From contig CM077034.1 of assembly GCA_039090855.1 (NCBI GenBank), positions 16,886,303 through 16,950,302 on the forward strand: a stretch of 64,000 bases of DNA, given 5' to 3'. Of the stretch, positions 55,027-64,000 are shown in pieces. The first letter of the stretch is position 1; each line of letters starts with the position of its first letter. A program made the translations under genes and the position numbers. A model generated the notes under the pieces. That model made no database searches. It was not told the DNA's origin and saw nothing but the letters and a program-made list of their open reading frames with translations. The stretch comes from Macrothele yani (Eukaryota > Arthropoda > Arachnida > Araneae > Macrothelidae).

Positions 55027-55337
55027 AATGTCAGTGGACGATGTCATCGCTCTGTCCACGTTGTTTTATAAACAACGCATAGCGACTGAAAAATTGTGTT
55101 CCGACACCACTGGGATCGAACCCCAGATCTCTCGATAACTAGTCGAGTGCGTTCGCATTTACGCTACGGCGTCAACAATTCTCAGCGCCATGCGTGGTTT
55201 ATCAGTCAGCAACGCACTCGACTAGTTATCGAGAGATCTGGGGTTCGATCCCAGTGGTGTCGGAACACAATTTTTCAGTCGCTATGCGTTGTTTATAAAA
55301 CAACGTGGACAGAGCGATGACATCGTCCACTGACATT
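55027..55337. repeat. perfect 127-bp inverted repeat with tRNA-like arms
   Basis: 55027-55153 is the exact reverse complement of 55211-55337, around a 57-bp spacer. Each arm includes the 3' half of a tRNA-like sequence with B box GGTTCGATCCC, then AATTTTTCAGTCGC, TTTATAAAACAACGTGGAC and AGAGCGATGAC. On the minus strand, 55091-55164 folds as a complete tRNA-like form (acceptor GACGCCG, D stem GCGT/ACGC, anticodon stem CTCGA/TCGAG, loop CTAGTTA = AGT). The part beyond the tRNA is related to that of the 53.7-kb SINE. Confidence 0.9.
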
Positions 55338-55389
55338 GAATTCAACAATTTTGTATTGCGAATACAGCGATATGCTCCAGTTTAAAATT

Positions 55390-56045
55390 TCATCATCATC
55401 ATCATTGTCAACCATTATCAATCCACTGCTGGACGAAGGTCTCCCCAAGTTTCCTCCACAACGGTCTGTCTTGTGCCAGTCTCCTCCATGTAACTCCCGC
55501 ATACTTTCGAATTTCATCCACCCATCTTCCATGTGGTCTTCTTCTGGGTCTTTTCCTGTCCCTTGGAATCCAATCTAAAATTTCGGCTGTCCATCGATGG
55601 TCTGTCCTTCTGGCAGTATGTCCAGCCCATTGCCATTTCAGGGATTTAACTCTGATCATGATGTCTTCCACTCTTGTCATTTTTCGGATCCACGTGTTCC
55701 TCTTCTTATCTCACCTGGTTACACCAAGCATGCACCTCTCCATGCTGCTTTGAGTTGTCTGCAGCCTTTGTATGTCTCTTTTAGCTAAGGTCCATGCACG
55801 TCTCTGCACCATACGTAAGCATTGGAAGGATGCATTGATCAAACACTTTTCTTTTAAGACATAATGGCATATTGCTCTTGAAAATTATGCTGTTTCTTCC
55901 AAAAGCTCTCCAGGCAAGTTTTGTACGCCGATTAATTTCTTCACCAATGTGACCCTCACTTGATATCTGCTGTCCAAGATAAACGTACGTGTCTGTTATC
56001 TCCAGCTTTTCTCCATCAATCGATAAATCTTCATTTCTTGTACAT
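55390..56045 (-). mobile_element. RTE-type LINE, 5'-truncated (copy g)
   Basis: Read on the minus strand from about 56043 (TRNEDLSIDGEKLEI) to 55408 (QQWIDNG), then an (ATG)n tail (CATCATCATCATCATTG at 55390). A small insertion near 55795 (TCCATGCACG for TCCACG) shifts the frame inside AETWTL. It has only the region behind the RT active site. Confidence 0.88.
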
Positions 56046-57243
56046 AAATATATTTCAGTAAACAATTACATCTCGTTATGTGTTATATATTCACACACTC
56101 TCTGTCTGTGTCGCTCATTCTGATTTTTCATCCGAAGCTATTTTAAATAAATTTTGGCATTCTTTTGTTTTGTTTTATCGCAGTCCTTGATTCTGAATTC
56201 AAAGTGGCAGATGTCCTTTAAAAGGTGCGTGTCGTGCGTGCCACCCGCATTCTCTATTTTATTCAGTTTTCTTCTCAAGATGTTAAGAGTGCATAACAGC
56301 TTTTAGTTCATCTGGTAAATAATATTACTTCTTTTGTAGTGCCTATGTGCTTTTTACGCGGGCAGACGGCAGATGTTTCTGCTGCCATAGTAATAAAACG
56401 GTGCAGAAAAGAAGTAAGATTTGTAAAGTACCCCCCAGTCAAACTTTTCTGAAGGTGACACAGGGTGTTGTGTAGGTATTTTTCTGGCCGCCCCGTGGGG
56501 GTGCAGAGACCATCCCTTCTTCTCAGTCTGCCACCTCGAAAAGAATCGCTGCTATGCATGAAAAGTTTTTCTGGCCCCTCAGTGGATTCGAAAAGGTCAA
56601 ATGAACCGTGGCAAAACTCAGGGAGAAACTCACACAATCCCCCCCTGATCGTCCTGTTCCCCCTACTCCTCCATCGAACTGCCTAAAATCGGTTCCACCT
56701 TCCAAAAGAGGGAGGTTTCTTCTTCTCTTCCCCCTTTTCTTGGGGGCCAGTCTTTAGCTGGGAGATCGAAATGACCTCGTGAAATAAGCTAGAGCACGTC
56801 ACCACACTTTTTTTTGCTGTATTCCGCGGTGGCTTAGAAAAACCCCAAATCCGTCTTATGGTGTAAAAGATCTTTTCAATTAGAATCGGATTGTGGTAAT
56901 CCGATGTTATTCCAAACGTTTCATTGAGTATGTCATATCATCAGCAGCAGATACACTCAATCCACTTTCCCGGATTAAGATCTTCCCGAGGGCCTTCCAT
57001 AACTCTCCCTTAAACAATTCTTTTCGTCCCAGGAGCAAAATCTTTTCAGAAGCCTGCCACGCTGAAAGGTAAACCGAAAAATTGTCTGCAAGGGGTGCCT
57101 GAATATTGATTTTGCCATAAAATTTATTTTTCAATAAAATTTACTTTTAAACCATTATTACAAAACAGAACTTAACAAACGTCACATGAAATTTATTGTT
57201 CTCCCCTGTGAAAAAAGTTCTTTTAAAAAACATCAAACGCAAG
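56046..57243. other. unassigned, possibly single-copy sequence
   Basis: There is no repeat shared with the rest of the window and no frame with family text. Overlapping short frames at 56308-56705 on both strands lack motifs. Confidence 0.4.
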
Positions 57244-57400
57244 TCATCGCTCTTTCCGCATTTATAAGTGTGTCACGGAAAAATTCTCATCGGCTGCCTC
57301 CGGGAATCGAACCCTGGTCTTCCAGTTGCGCGCCGGACATGCTACCACTGCACCACAGCGGCCTCGAATTCTACAGACTCACATTTGATTTAACTGGCAA
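57244..57400 (-). repeat. diverged tRNA-Thr-like SINE
   Basis: It matches the 53.7-kb units over CGGAAAAATTCTCATCGGC, the B-box region (GGGAATCGAACCCTGG) and CACAGCGGCCTCGAATTC. It is a single unit. Confidence 0.75.
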
Positions 57401-57411
57401 ACCATTTGCAA

Positions 57412-57498
57412 CATCCTACTCTGGAAAACTTTAAAAACCACCTGGAGAACCTGGAAAAGTCAGGGAATTTTTTTATTACTTTTGAGTGGGAACCCTGA
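57412..57498 (-). repeat. hAT-like terminus (CAGGGTTCCCACTC)
   Basis: On the minus strand it reads CAGGGTTCCCACTCAAAAG, then AAATTCCCTGACTTTTCCAG: a terminus-like sequence of the CAGGGTTCCCAC type found on non-autonomous hAT elements. A second one in the same orientation is at about 59920-60010. Confidence 0.55.
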
Positions 57499-59770
57499 AC
57501 AACTAACTGTGCACATTATTTTCTGTACCAAAGTTCCGTGAACTTTTGTGAATACTACCCACACGGAATTTGTAAATACATTCCCATAGAAACAGGTCAT
57601 ATGTAAGAAAAATTCTGTCAGTTGAATAGTTTCAGTTTTTCTATAACACAATGCAGCTAAGCTTAATGATGGAATGGCTCTGTTCAAAGAAACATGTTTC
57701 AAGAGAACCAACACACAAAGGACTTTGATCCATCATCTTTTCATTAATAACAACTAACTATGCATATTATTTTCTGTACCAAAGTTCCGTGAACTTTTGT
57801 GAATACTACCCACACGGAATTTGTAAATACATTCCCATAGAAACAGGTCATATGTAAGAAAAAATCTGTCAGTTAAAGAGTTTCAGTTTTTCTATAACAC
57901 AATGCAGCTAAGCTTAATGATGGAATGGCTCTGTTCAAAGAAACATGTTTCAAGAAAACCAACAGACAAAGGACTTTGATCCATCATTTGGTTGGTTCTC
58001 TTGTGAAGTGTTCCTTGTTCCATGTTATAACAACTGCCTGTGCAGAAATCATTTTCTGAACAAAAGCTTAATAACTGGCAATTTTAAAAATTCAATTTTG
58101 TAAATACAATCCCATAGAAACAGATCATATGTAAGAAAAAATCTGTCAGTTGAATAGTTTCAGTTTTTCTATAACACAATGCAGCTAAGCTTAATGATGG
58201 AATGGCTCTGTTCAAAGAAACATGTTTCAAGAGAACCAACAGACAAAGGACTTTGATCCATCATTTGGTTGGTTCTCTTGTGAAGTGTTCCTTGTTCCAT
58301 GTTATAACAACTGCCTGCAGAAATTGAACAAAAGCTTAATAACTGGCAATTTTAAAAATTCAATTTTGTAAATACAATCCCATAGAAACATATCATATGT
58401 AAGAAAAAATCTGTCAGTTGAATAGTTTCAGTTTTTCTATAACACAATGCAGCTAAGCTTAATGATGGAATGGCTCTGTTCAAAGAAACATGTTTCAAGA
58501 GAACCAACAGACAAATTACTTTGATCCATCATTTGGTTGGTTCTCTTGTGAAGTGTTCCTTGTTCCATGTTATAACACCTGCCTGTGCACATTATTTTCT
58601 GTACCAAAGTTCCGTGAACTTTTGTGAATACTACCCACACGGAATTTGTAAATACAATCCCATAGAAACAGGTCATATGTAAGAAAAAATCTGTCAGTTG
58701 AATAGTTTCAGTTTTTCTATAACACAATGCAGCTAAGCTTAATGATGGAATGGCTCTATTCAAAGAAACATGTTTCAAGAGAACCAACAGACAAAGGACT
58801 TTGATCCATCATTTGGTTGGTTCTCTTGTGAAGTGTTTCTTCAAGCAGGAGCCATTGTGCCTAATTGTTCCATGTTATAAGCAACTGCTTGCAGAAATTG
58901 AACAAAAGCTTAATAACTGGCAATTTTAAAAATTCAATTTTGTAAATACATTCCCATAGAAACAGGTCATATGTAAGAAAAAATCTGTCAGTTGAATAGT
59001 TTCAGTTTTTCTATAACACAATGCAGCTAAGCTTAATGATGGAATGGCTCTGTTCAAAGAAACATGTTTCAAGAGAACCAACAGACAAAGGACTTTGATC
59101 CATCATCTTTTCATTAATAACAACTAACTGTGCACATTATTTTCTGTACCAAAGTTCCGTGAACTTTTGTGAATACTACCCACACGGAATTTGTAAATAC
59201 ATTCCCATAGAAACAGGTCATATGTAAGAAAAAATCTGTCAGTTAAAGAGTTTCAGTTTTTCTATAACACAATGCAGCTAAGCTTAATGATGGAATGGCT
59301 CTGTTCAAAGAAACATGTTTCAAGAGAACCAACAGACAAAGGACTTTGATCCATCATCTTTTCATTAATAACAACTAACTGTGCACATTATTTTCTGTAC
59401 CAAAGTTCCGTGTACTTTTGTGAATACTACCCACACGGAATTTGTAAATATAATCCCATAGAAACAGGTCATATGTAAGAAAAAATCTGCCAGTTGAATA
59501 GTTTCAGTTTTTCTATAACACAATGCAGCTAAGCTTAATGATGGAATGGCTCTGTTCAAAGAAACATGTTTCAAGAGAACCAACAGACAAGGGACTTTGA
59601 TCCATCATTTGGTTGGTTCTCTTGTGAAGTGTTTCTTCAAGCAGGAGCCATTGTGCCTAATTGTTCCATGTTATAACAACTGCTTGCAGAAATTGAACAA
59701 AAGCTTAATAACTGGCAATTTTAAAAATTCAATTTTGCATCTTTTTTTAGAGAATAAAGGAAATACTTAA
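57499..59770 (+). repeat. ~250-295-bp tandem array, 8 units
   Basis: GAATAGTTTCAGTTTTTC or a close variant recurs near 57618, 57873, 58147, 58418, 58693, 58988, 59238 and 59490. The core (CAATGCAGCTAAGCTTAATG, AAAGAAACATGTTTCAAGAG) is nearly constant. The linkers are of two kinds: one with ATTTTCTGTACCAAAGTTCC, the other with GTTGGTTCTCTTGTGAAGTG and GCTTAATAACTGGCAATT. One unit joins both kinds. Frames on either strand are repeat translations. Confidence 0.9.
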
Positions 59771-60740
59771 TATAACTGAAAGTAAGATCTACCAAATTCT
59801 AGGCAGACAGTAATTTAATTGCAAGCCAAAGTTTGAAATCTTGAAAAAATATTTTTTTTTTCGCAGAATAAATTATCAATTGATTTTTACAAAAAAAAAA
59901 GGGCTGGGGGATAATTTCCCCTGAGTTTTCCCTGATTTTTGGAACCATTTTCAAATTCTCTGAGAATTCCAGGTTTTCCCTGTTTTCCAGGTTGAGTGGG
60001 AACCCTGTTTTTCTCTTGCAGACACTCCTGAATCTGATCCACTCATGTCTTCCTTGGCCTTCCGTTCCTACCACTCGGGCCCATCGGGAGATTTTCAGCA
60101 ATTACAAGCTACAACTCGACACATCATCTGAGTGCTCCTACCTGCTCTGAAAACGTGCGGGGGGGGAGGAAAACCTTACCTCTTTCAAGGCTGTCAAACA
60201 TTTAAAAAAAGGTTTCGTCTATTTTATTGTTTTAAATTTATCAAAATTTTGGCTATATTAACGGGGGGGCTCTTCCCCCATGGTCACCCTTGGTGCTATG
60301 TAATCATGAATATGATGTAATCCATATGCATGATTATGAGCTATGTAATCCCGATCCAGGACGACGAAATTGTCAAGTTTTCGGATATTATGCTTGTCAT
60401 ATTTACACCCCCCCCCAAAAAAAAAACGTATTGTCATCTTCAAAATTTGTGCATTGTAATATTTTTTTAAATTCAATTATTCGTTTGTCTTAGTGGAAAC
60501 GTTTTCTCCATTCAATTCCCCTCACAGCGAAAAAAAAAAAAAAAAAAAAAAAGAACGCCAGTGCAACAGCGAAGGGTGTGATAATGGAAAAGATATATGT
60601 AGGTGAGACTAAATAAATGTACAATTTAGGCGAAGTATATACAGATGGGCGTGAACGACTCCTAAGTTTCTTCTGTAGTACCCACTTTTCCTCCGACTCA
60701 CAAACTCGGTTCTTCCTCTCTCTCCTCTAAATCTCTGTAT
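59771..60740. other. hAT-like terminus, then unassigned sequence
   Basis: About 59920-60010 has AATTCCAGGTTTTCCCTG and GAGTGGGAACCCTG, the second hAT-like end. The rest has A-runs (59891-59900, 60531-60553), G-runs and C-runs, with no supported gene. Confidence 0.45.
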
Positions 60741-62699
60741 CGTTTTCTAGTGCACCTTGCCACCCCTTCACCGCTTTCTATTCTGGAGGTTCCCCCTGCT
60801 TCTCTTCCTCTTGTCTGGGCCGCTGCGCGCTCACCCTTATCTGCCCCTCTTGAAATTAATACCCACTGGCTCTTTATGCATAATCGCCTCCCTGTTCCGT
60901 ATTTTCTCTTTCGCATGTCTCTTCTCTCCTCCCCTCTCTGCTCCTTCTGCGCACAGGAGGCAGACGTTTCTCACGTCTACCTTTACTGTCCCATCCTGAT
61001 GCCTCTCCTCCACCAGGCTTTCCGGATTGCCAGTCGCTCTTGTTCTCAAGATCTTCCGTTCACTGCCTACAGACATCTTCTTCTGCGGGCTCATCCACCT
61101 ACGCCTCTTCCGTCAGTATGTGCCTATCTTTTCGTGCTGGTTAAACACGTTATTTACGTATACCTTCAACAACTCAGCAGCGTTTCCTCGCCGGTCTCTT
61201 TACACCAGGCCAGCGCAGCACTTTTGTGCCATTTTCAAGATCGATTGCTTTCTCGACTCCGCCTGGAGTACCAGTCGGCTTCTTCCAGTCGTCGAGAAGC
61301 CACCTTCTCTGCTACCTGGGCGCCGGCCGCTCCATGGTTTGCGGTTGATTGTGGACTGCTACACCTATCAGTACCCTAGGACATTCTACACCTCCTTTGC
61401 TGAGTTCCGTGGCACCCTGGTGCCCCTCCTGCTCTCTACGACTCGTCTCCATGTATATAATGTGATCGTGCTACAGCCTGTGCTGTAATACCCAAGTTTT
61501 TGTTTTCTCGTTTTTAGTGTGCATATATCATTGTGATCTTGTCATTTGAATTGTTGTTCTTCGTGTCATACTATGCTTTACCATATTTACATTGTTATCA
61601 GTGTGCCCTCTGATTCCGTGACCTCCCGTCACTTTTATGTACTTGGGGCTGTACCCTGGTCACCGTACGTGCTTTCTGTCAATGCACCTAGTATATTACA
61701 CCGTGTTCCTGTAGTGTGTTTTACTTTGAGAAGTCATGTGGTGTACGTCTCTATCTCTCATTTGTTATATTTGCCGTACTCACACACCTTCTTAGTGTTT
61801 AGCCATTTTCATTGCACCTGTTTGATTTTTGTACAGTTCTATACTTCCACATTGTGTACATACTATTTTCGTGCTTTCACATTGTGTTAATGCTTTGATC
61901 GTGCACGTACAAATTTATGATAAATTCTGTCATCTGTCAGAACCCATGGCTTGTCCTGTGCTTTCACTTTTATGCATATACTCATAACATCCCAGAGTGC
62001 ACTCATGGTTTATCGTGTGCTTTGTACTGTACTTGTAACATTTCTTGCGCTGTATCGTGTCTTCACATTGTGTACTTTATTTGGTCGTCCCTGTGTATAA
62101 TATGGTTCATCATGTCTTGTTAATGTACCAGTTACATCTATTGCGTCGTACAGTGCTTTCATTTTGCGTTAATTCCTCGTGTCATCCCAGTGTGCATTCC
62201 TAGTTTTGCTCTGTGATCTTACTGTTCCTTCTGCATTCGTGCAATCCACGCTACCGTTGAATTGTGAATGCTAATGTCATCTCAGTGTATTTTCGTGCTT
62301 ACTCGTGTACATTAATTACCTTCACCCCGCCTGTATTATGTTGCTTTGTTGCCCTCGTTAAATAACTTGCACAATTGTGCATGCTGTGTTTTTTTATCTC
62401 ATGTATGTAATGTTTTTACCGGCGGTGTTTGTGCTGTTCTTTTTCTAATTGTGTACTATTGTTTCGCCTGTGTTATCCTGTAAATCATGCCCAGCCAATG
62501 TCATGTGACACGATGTGTTTCTCTCTGTCACTTCTGCAATTTTTATGCAATCAGCTTTGCTTGCAGCATCTGTTATTCATCCCCATTGTCATTGCAGTGT
62601 ATATACCATCATGTTTTAACAGTTTTGTATTATTTCCCAGTGAGACGCCCAACGCTGTACGTCTCCCTCTTATGATTTCTTTTGATGAATAATAATAAA
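60741..62699 (+). mobile_element. LINE 3' end: C-terminal zinc-knuckle region and long 3' UTR
   Basis: The frame 60750-61379 has INTHWLFMHNRLPVPYF then PLCSFCAQEADVSHVYLYCP, a C-x2-C-x7-H-x4-C arrangement as found after the reverse transcriptase in many non-LTR elements. The N-terminal part is missing (5' truncation). After the frame come about 1.3 kb of T-rich sequence with no frame and an AATAATAATAAAG end at about 62687-62699, which I read as the 3' end. It is unrelated to the RTE copies. The clade is not determined. Confidence 0.65.
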
Positions 62700-63019
62700 G
62701 CGATTTTGAAACTTTTCCCATACAACCGAGTAGGAACAAGTACACTTTCATACACAGCCATACGAGATTCTCTAGAGAACCCATCATTCATGTGAAAATC
62801 TCCCCGAGGAGCTATGTCTTTAAATGAAGAATTCACTCGCCTACTAATTTCGCCATCCAATTTGTTCTCTCTGTCAAACATGCTTCCTAAATACATAAAC
62901 TCACTCACCTGGTCAATCACAGTGCAATTTGTACATCTTCCAAATTTGTGTTGTACAATCGTATAATCCCGTAAGTCATTCAAATGTATACATTTTTGGA
63001 GTAATCTCTTGCGAGGCAT
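62700..63019 (-). pseudogene. non-LTR reverse transcriptase C-terminal fragment
   Basis: Minus-strand text: QVSEFMYLGSMFDRENKLDG, EISRRVNSSFKDIAP, SRESRMAVYESVLVPTRLYG. The pattern (YLGS, then EI..R, then VY..VL.P..LYG) is the region right behind the RT active site of LINE proteins, similar in layout to but distinct in sequence from the RTE copies. Both ends are cut; it abuts the 3' end of the LINE at 60.7-62.7 kb. Confidence 0.72.
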
Positions 63020-63044
63020 GAAAGATCGAACTCGTGCGTTTTTA

Positions 63045-64000
63045 TTTTTTTACGCTTTCCAACCGTAAGTTGAAGAAGCGTATATGCTCAAGCTTTTTCC
63101 GTCCGTCCGTCGGTTGGCACGATAACTCGCGTAAAAATAGTTCGATTTCAATGAAATTTTAGTATGTGGTAGGGGACCATCTAGGGACGAACACTATTGA
63201 AAATGGACGAAATGAGGTCAAGGGTCACGGCATAGGAGCGGGATCAATTCCATTGCCCTTATGCGTCATAACTTGCGTAAATATGGTTCGGCGTCGATGA
63301 AATTTTAGTATATTGTAGGGGACCACTTGGGAATGAACCCTATTGAAAATGGGTGAAGAGGGGTCAAAGGTCAGGACATAGAAGCGGGATGCATTCCATT
63401 GCCTTTTATGCGTCATAGCGTGCGTAAAAATGGTTCGATTTCGATGAAATTTTATTATGTGGTAGGGGACCGCCTGCGGACGATCTTATGACGTCACGAA
63501 CTCGCGCTTGATATGTTGGCGTGCGGTCACGCCATCTGGCTCATTACGTAACGCGTTGTTTGTGGATCCTATTAAAGTTTTATGACGTCACACACTTGCG
63601 AGCAGATGGTCGCGATTCCCATCTGCCTCGCGTGCGGATGTTCGTCTGCACGATAACTCGCGTAAAAATCGTTCGATTTCGATGAACGTTTAGTATGTGG
63701 AAGGGGATCACCTGGGAAGGAACTCTATTGAACCTGAACGAAATGGGTTCAAAGGTTAGCACATAGGAGCAGGATCCATTCCACTGCTCTTATGCGTCAT
63801 AACTAACGTAAAAAAGGTTCGGTTTCAATTAAATGTTAGTATATAGTAGGGAACCACCTGGGAACAAACCCTATTGAAAATAGGCGAAATGGGGGGGGGG
63901 TGTCAAAGGTCAGGACATAGGAGCGGAATCACTTCCATCGCCATTATGCGACATAACTTACGTAAAAATTCTTCGATCTGGATGAAATGTTAGTATGTTG
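63045..64000 (+). repeat. ~145-bp repeat block 3, runs off the window
   Basis: The head TACGCTTTCCAACCGTAAG...AAGCGTA is followed by units with GATTTCGATGAAATTTTA and CATTCCATTGCC. The internal module at about 63484-63650 (with TGACGTCA twice) matches 5700-5890. DR1-like motifs are at about 63362 (GGGTCAAAGGTCA) and, as variants, 63213 and 63901. Confidence 0.85.

Noticed and set aside
60750..61379. Host zinc-finger protein
   Set aside because: The CCHC spacing and preceding text fit the end of a LINE protein, and it is followed by a LINE-like 3' untranslated region.

Overview
The window is eukaryotic, intron-poor and AT-rich, and consists almost entirely of transposable elements and tandem repeats. 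I find no host gene that I can support. The mix of mariner and Tc1 transposons, RTE-type LINEs with TGA/ATG-repeat tails, tRNA-headed SINEs, hAT pieces and Helitron-like repeats suggests an invertebrate, most likely an arthropod. The species cannot be told from this sequence. Every transposase or reverse-transcriptase frame is damaged; the one long unbroken frame (Tc1 at 39797-40828) has lost a catalytic residue.

Layout. 0.2-1.5 kb: mariner copy. 1.5-4.6 kb: a second, older mariner broken by a TIR element and two SINEs. 4.5-7.9 kb: a tandem ~145-bp repeat block, split by a miniature LTR element (TRIM). 8.3-9.6 kb: SINE array and a single SINE. 10.4-11.7 kb: sister copy of the first mariner. 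12.7-14.8 kb: second ~145-bp block, ending in a Tc1 fragment. 15.1-15.9 kb: hAT-like N-terminal remnant. 16.0-23.1 kb: RTE LINE copies, one nearly full length (17.8-20.8 kb, minus). 23.7-27.0 kb: Tc1 element split by a TIR element that itself holds a TRIM. 27.3-28.6 kb: SINE array. 29.5-30.6 kb: RTE copy. 30.7-43.2 kb: two tandem copies of a ~6.3-kb block (hAT remnant, TRIM, SINEs, Tc1), bounded and joined by SINE arrays. 44.2-46.0 kb and 47.8-49.4 kb: minisatellites. 49.4-52.3 kb: two facing SINE arrays. 52.6-56.0 kb: RTE copies, tRNA-Thr-like tandem repeats and a perfect 127-bp inverted repeat. 57.5-59.8 kb: ~265-bp tandem repeats. 60.7-63.0 kb: two other LINE 3' ends. 63.05-64.0 kb: third ~145-bp block.

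Most notable: a family of ~0.5-kb miniature LTR retrotransposons (three independent insertions plus one duplicated copy). Their ~163-180-bp LTRs each hold a 72-nt tRNA-like sequence with A and B boxes. They have a tRNA-Lys-type primer binding site, a polypurine tract and 4-bp target duplications, two of which are supported by related unoccupied sites within this window. Also notable: SINE bodies multiplied into arrays of 3-13 units behind a single tRNA head; a 6.3-kb duplication whose hybrid SINE array has mismatched target duplications, which reads out the crossover; fold-back 5' ends on RTE insertions; and a satellite carrying a DR1 nuclear-receptor-type motif in most units of its first block.
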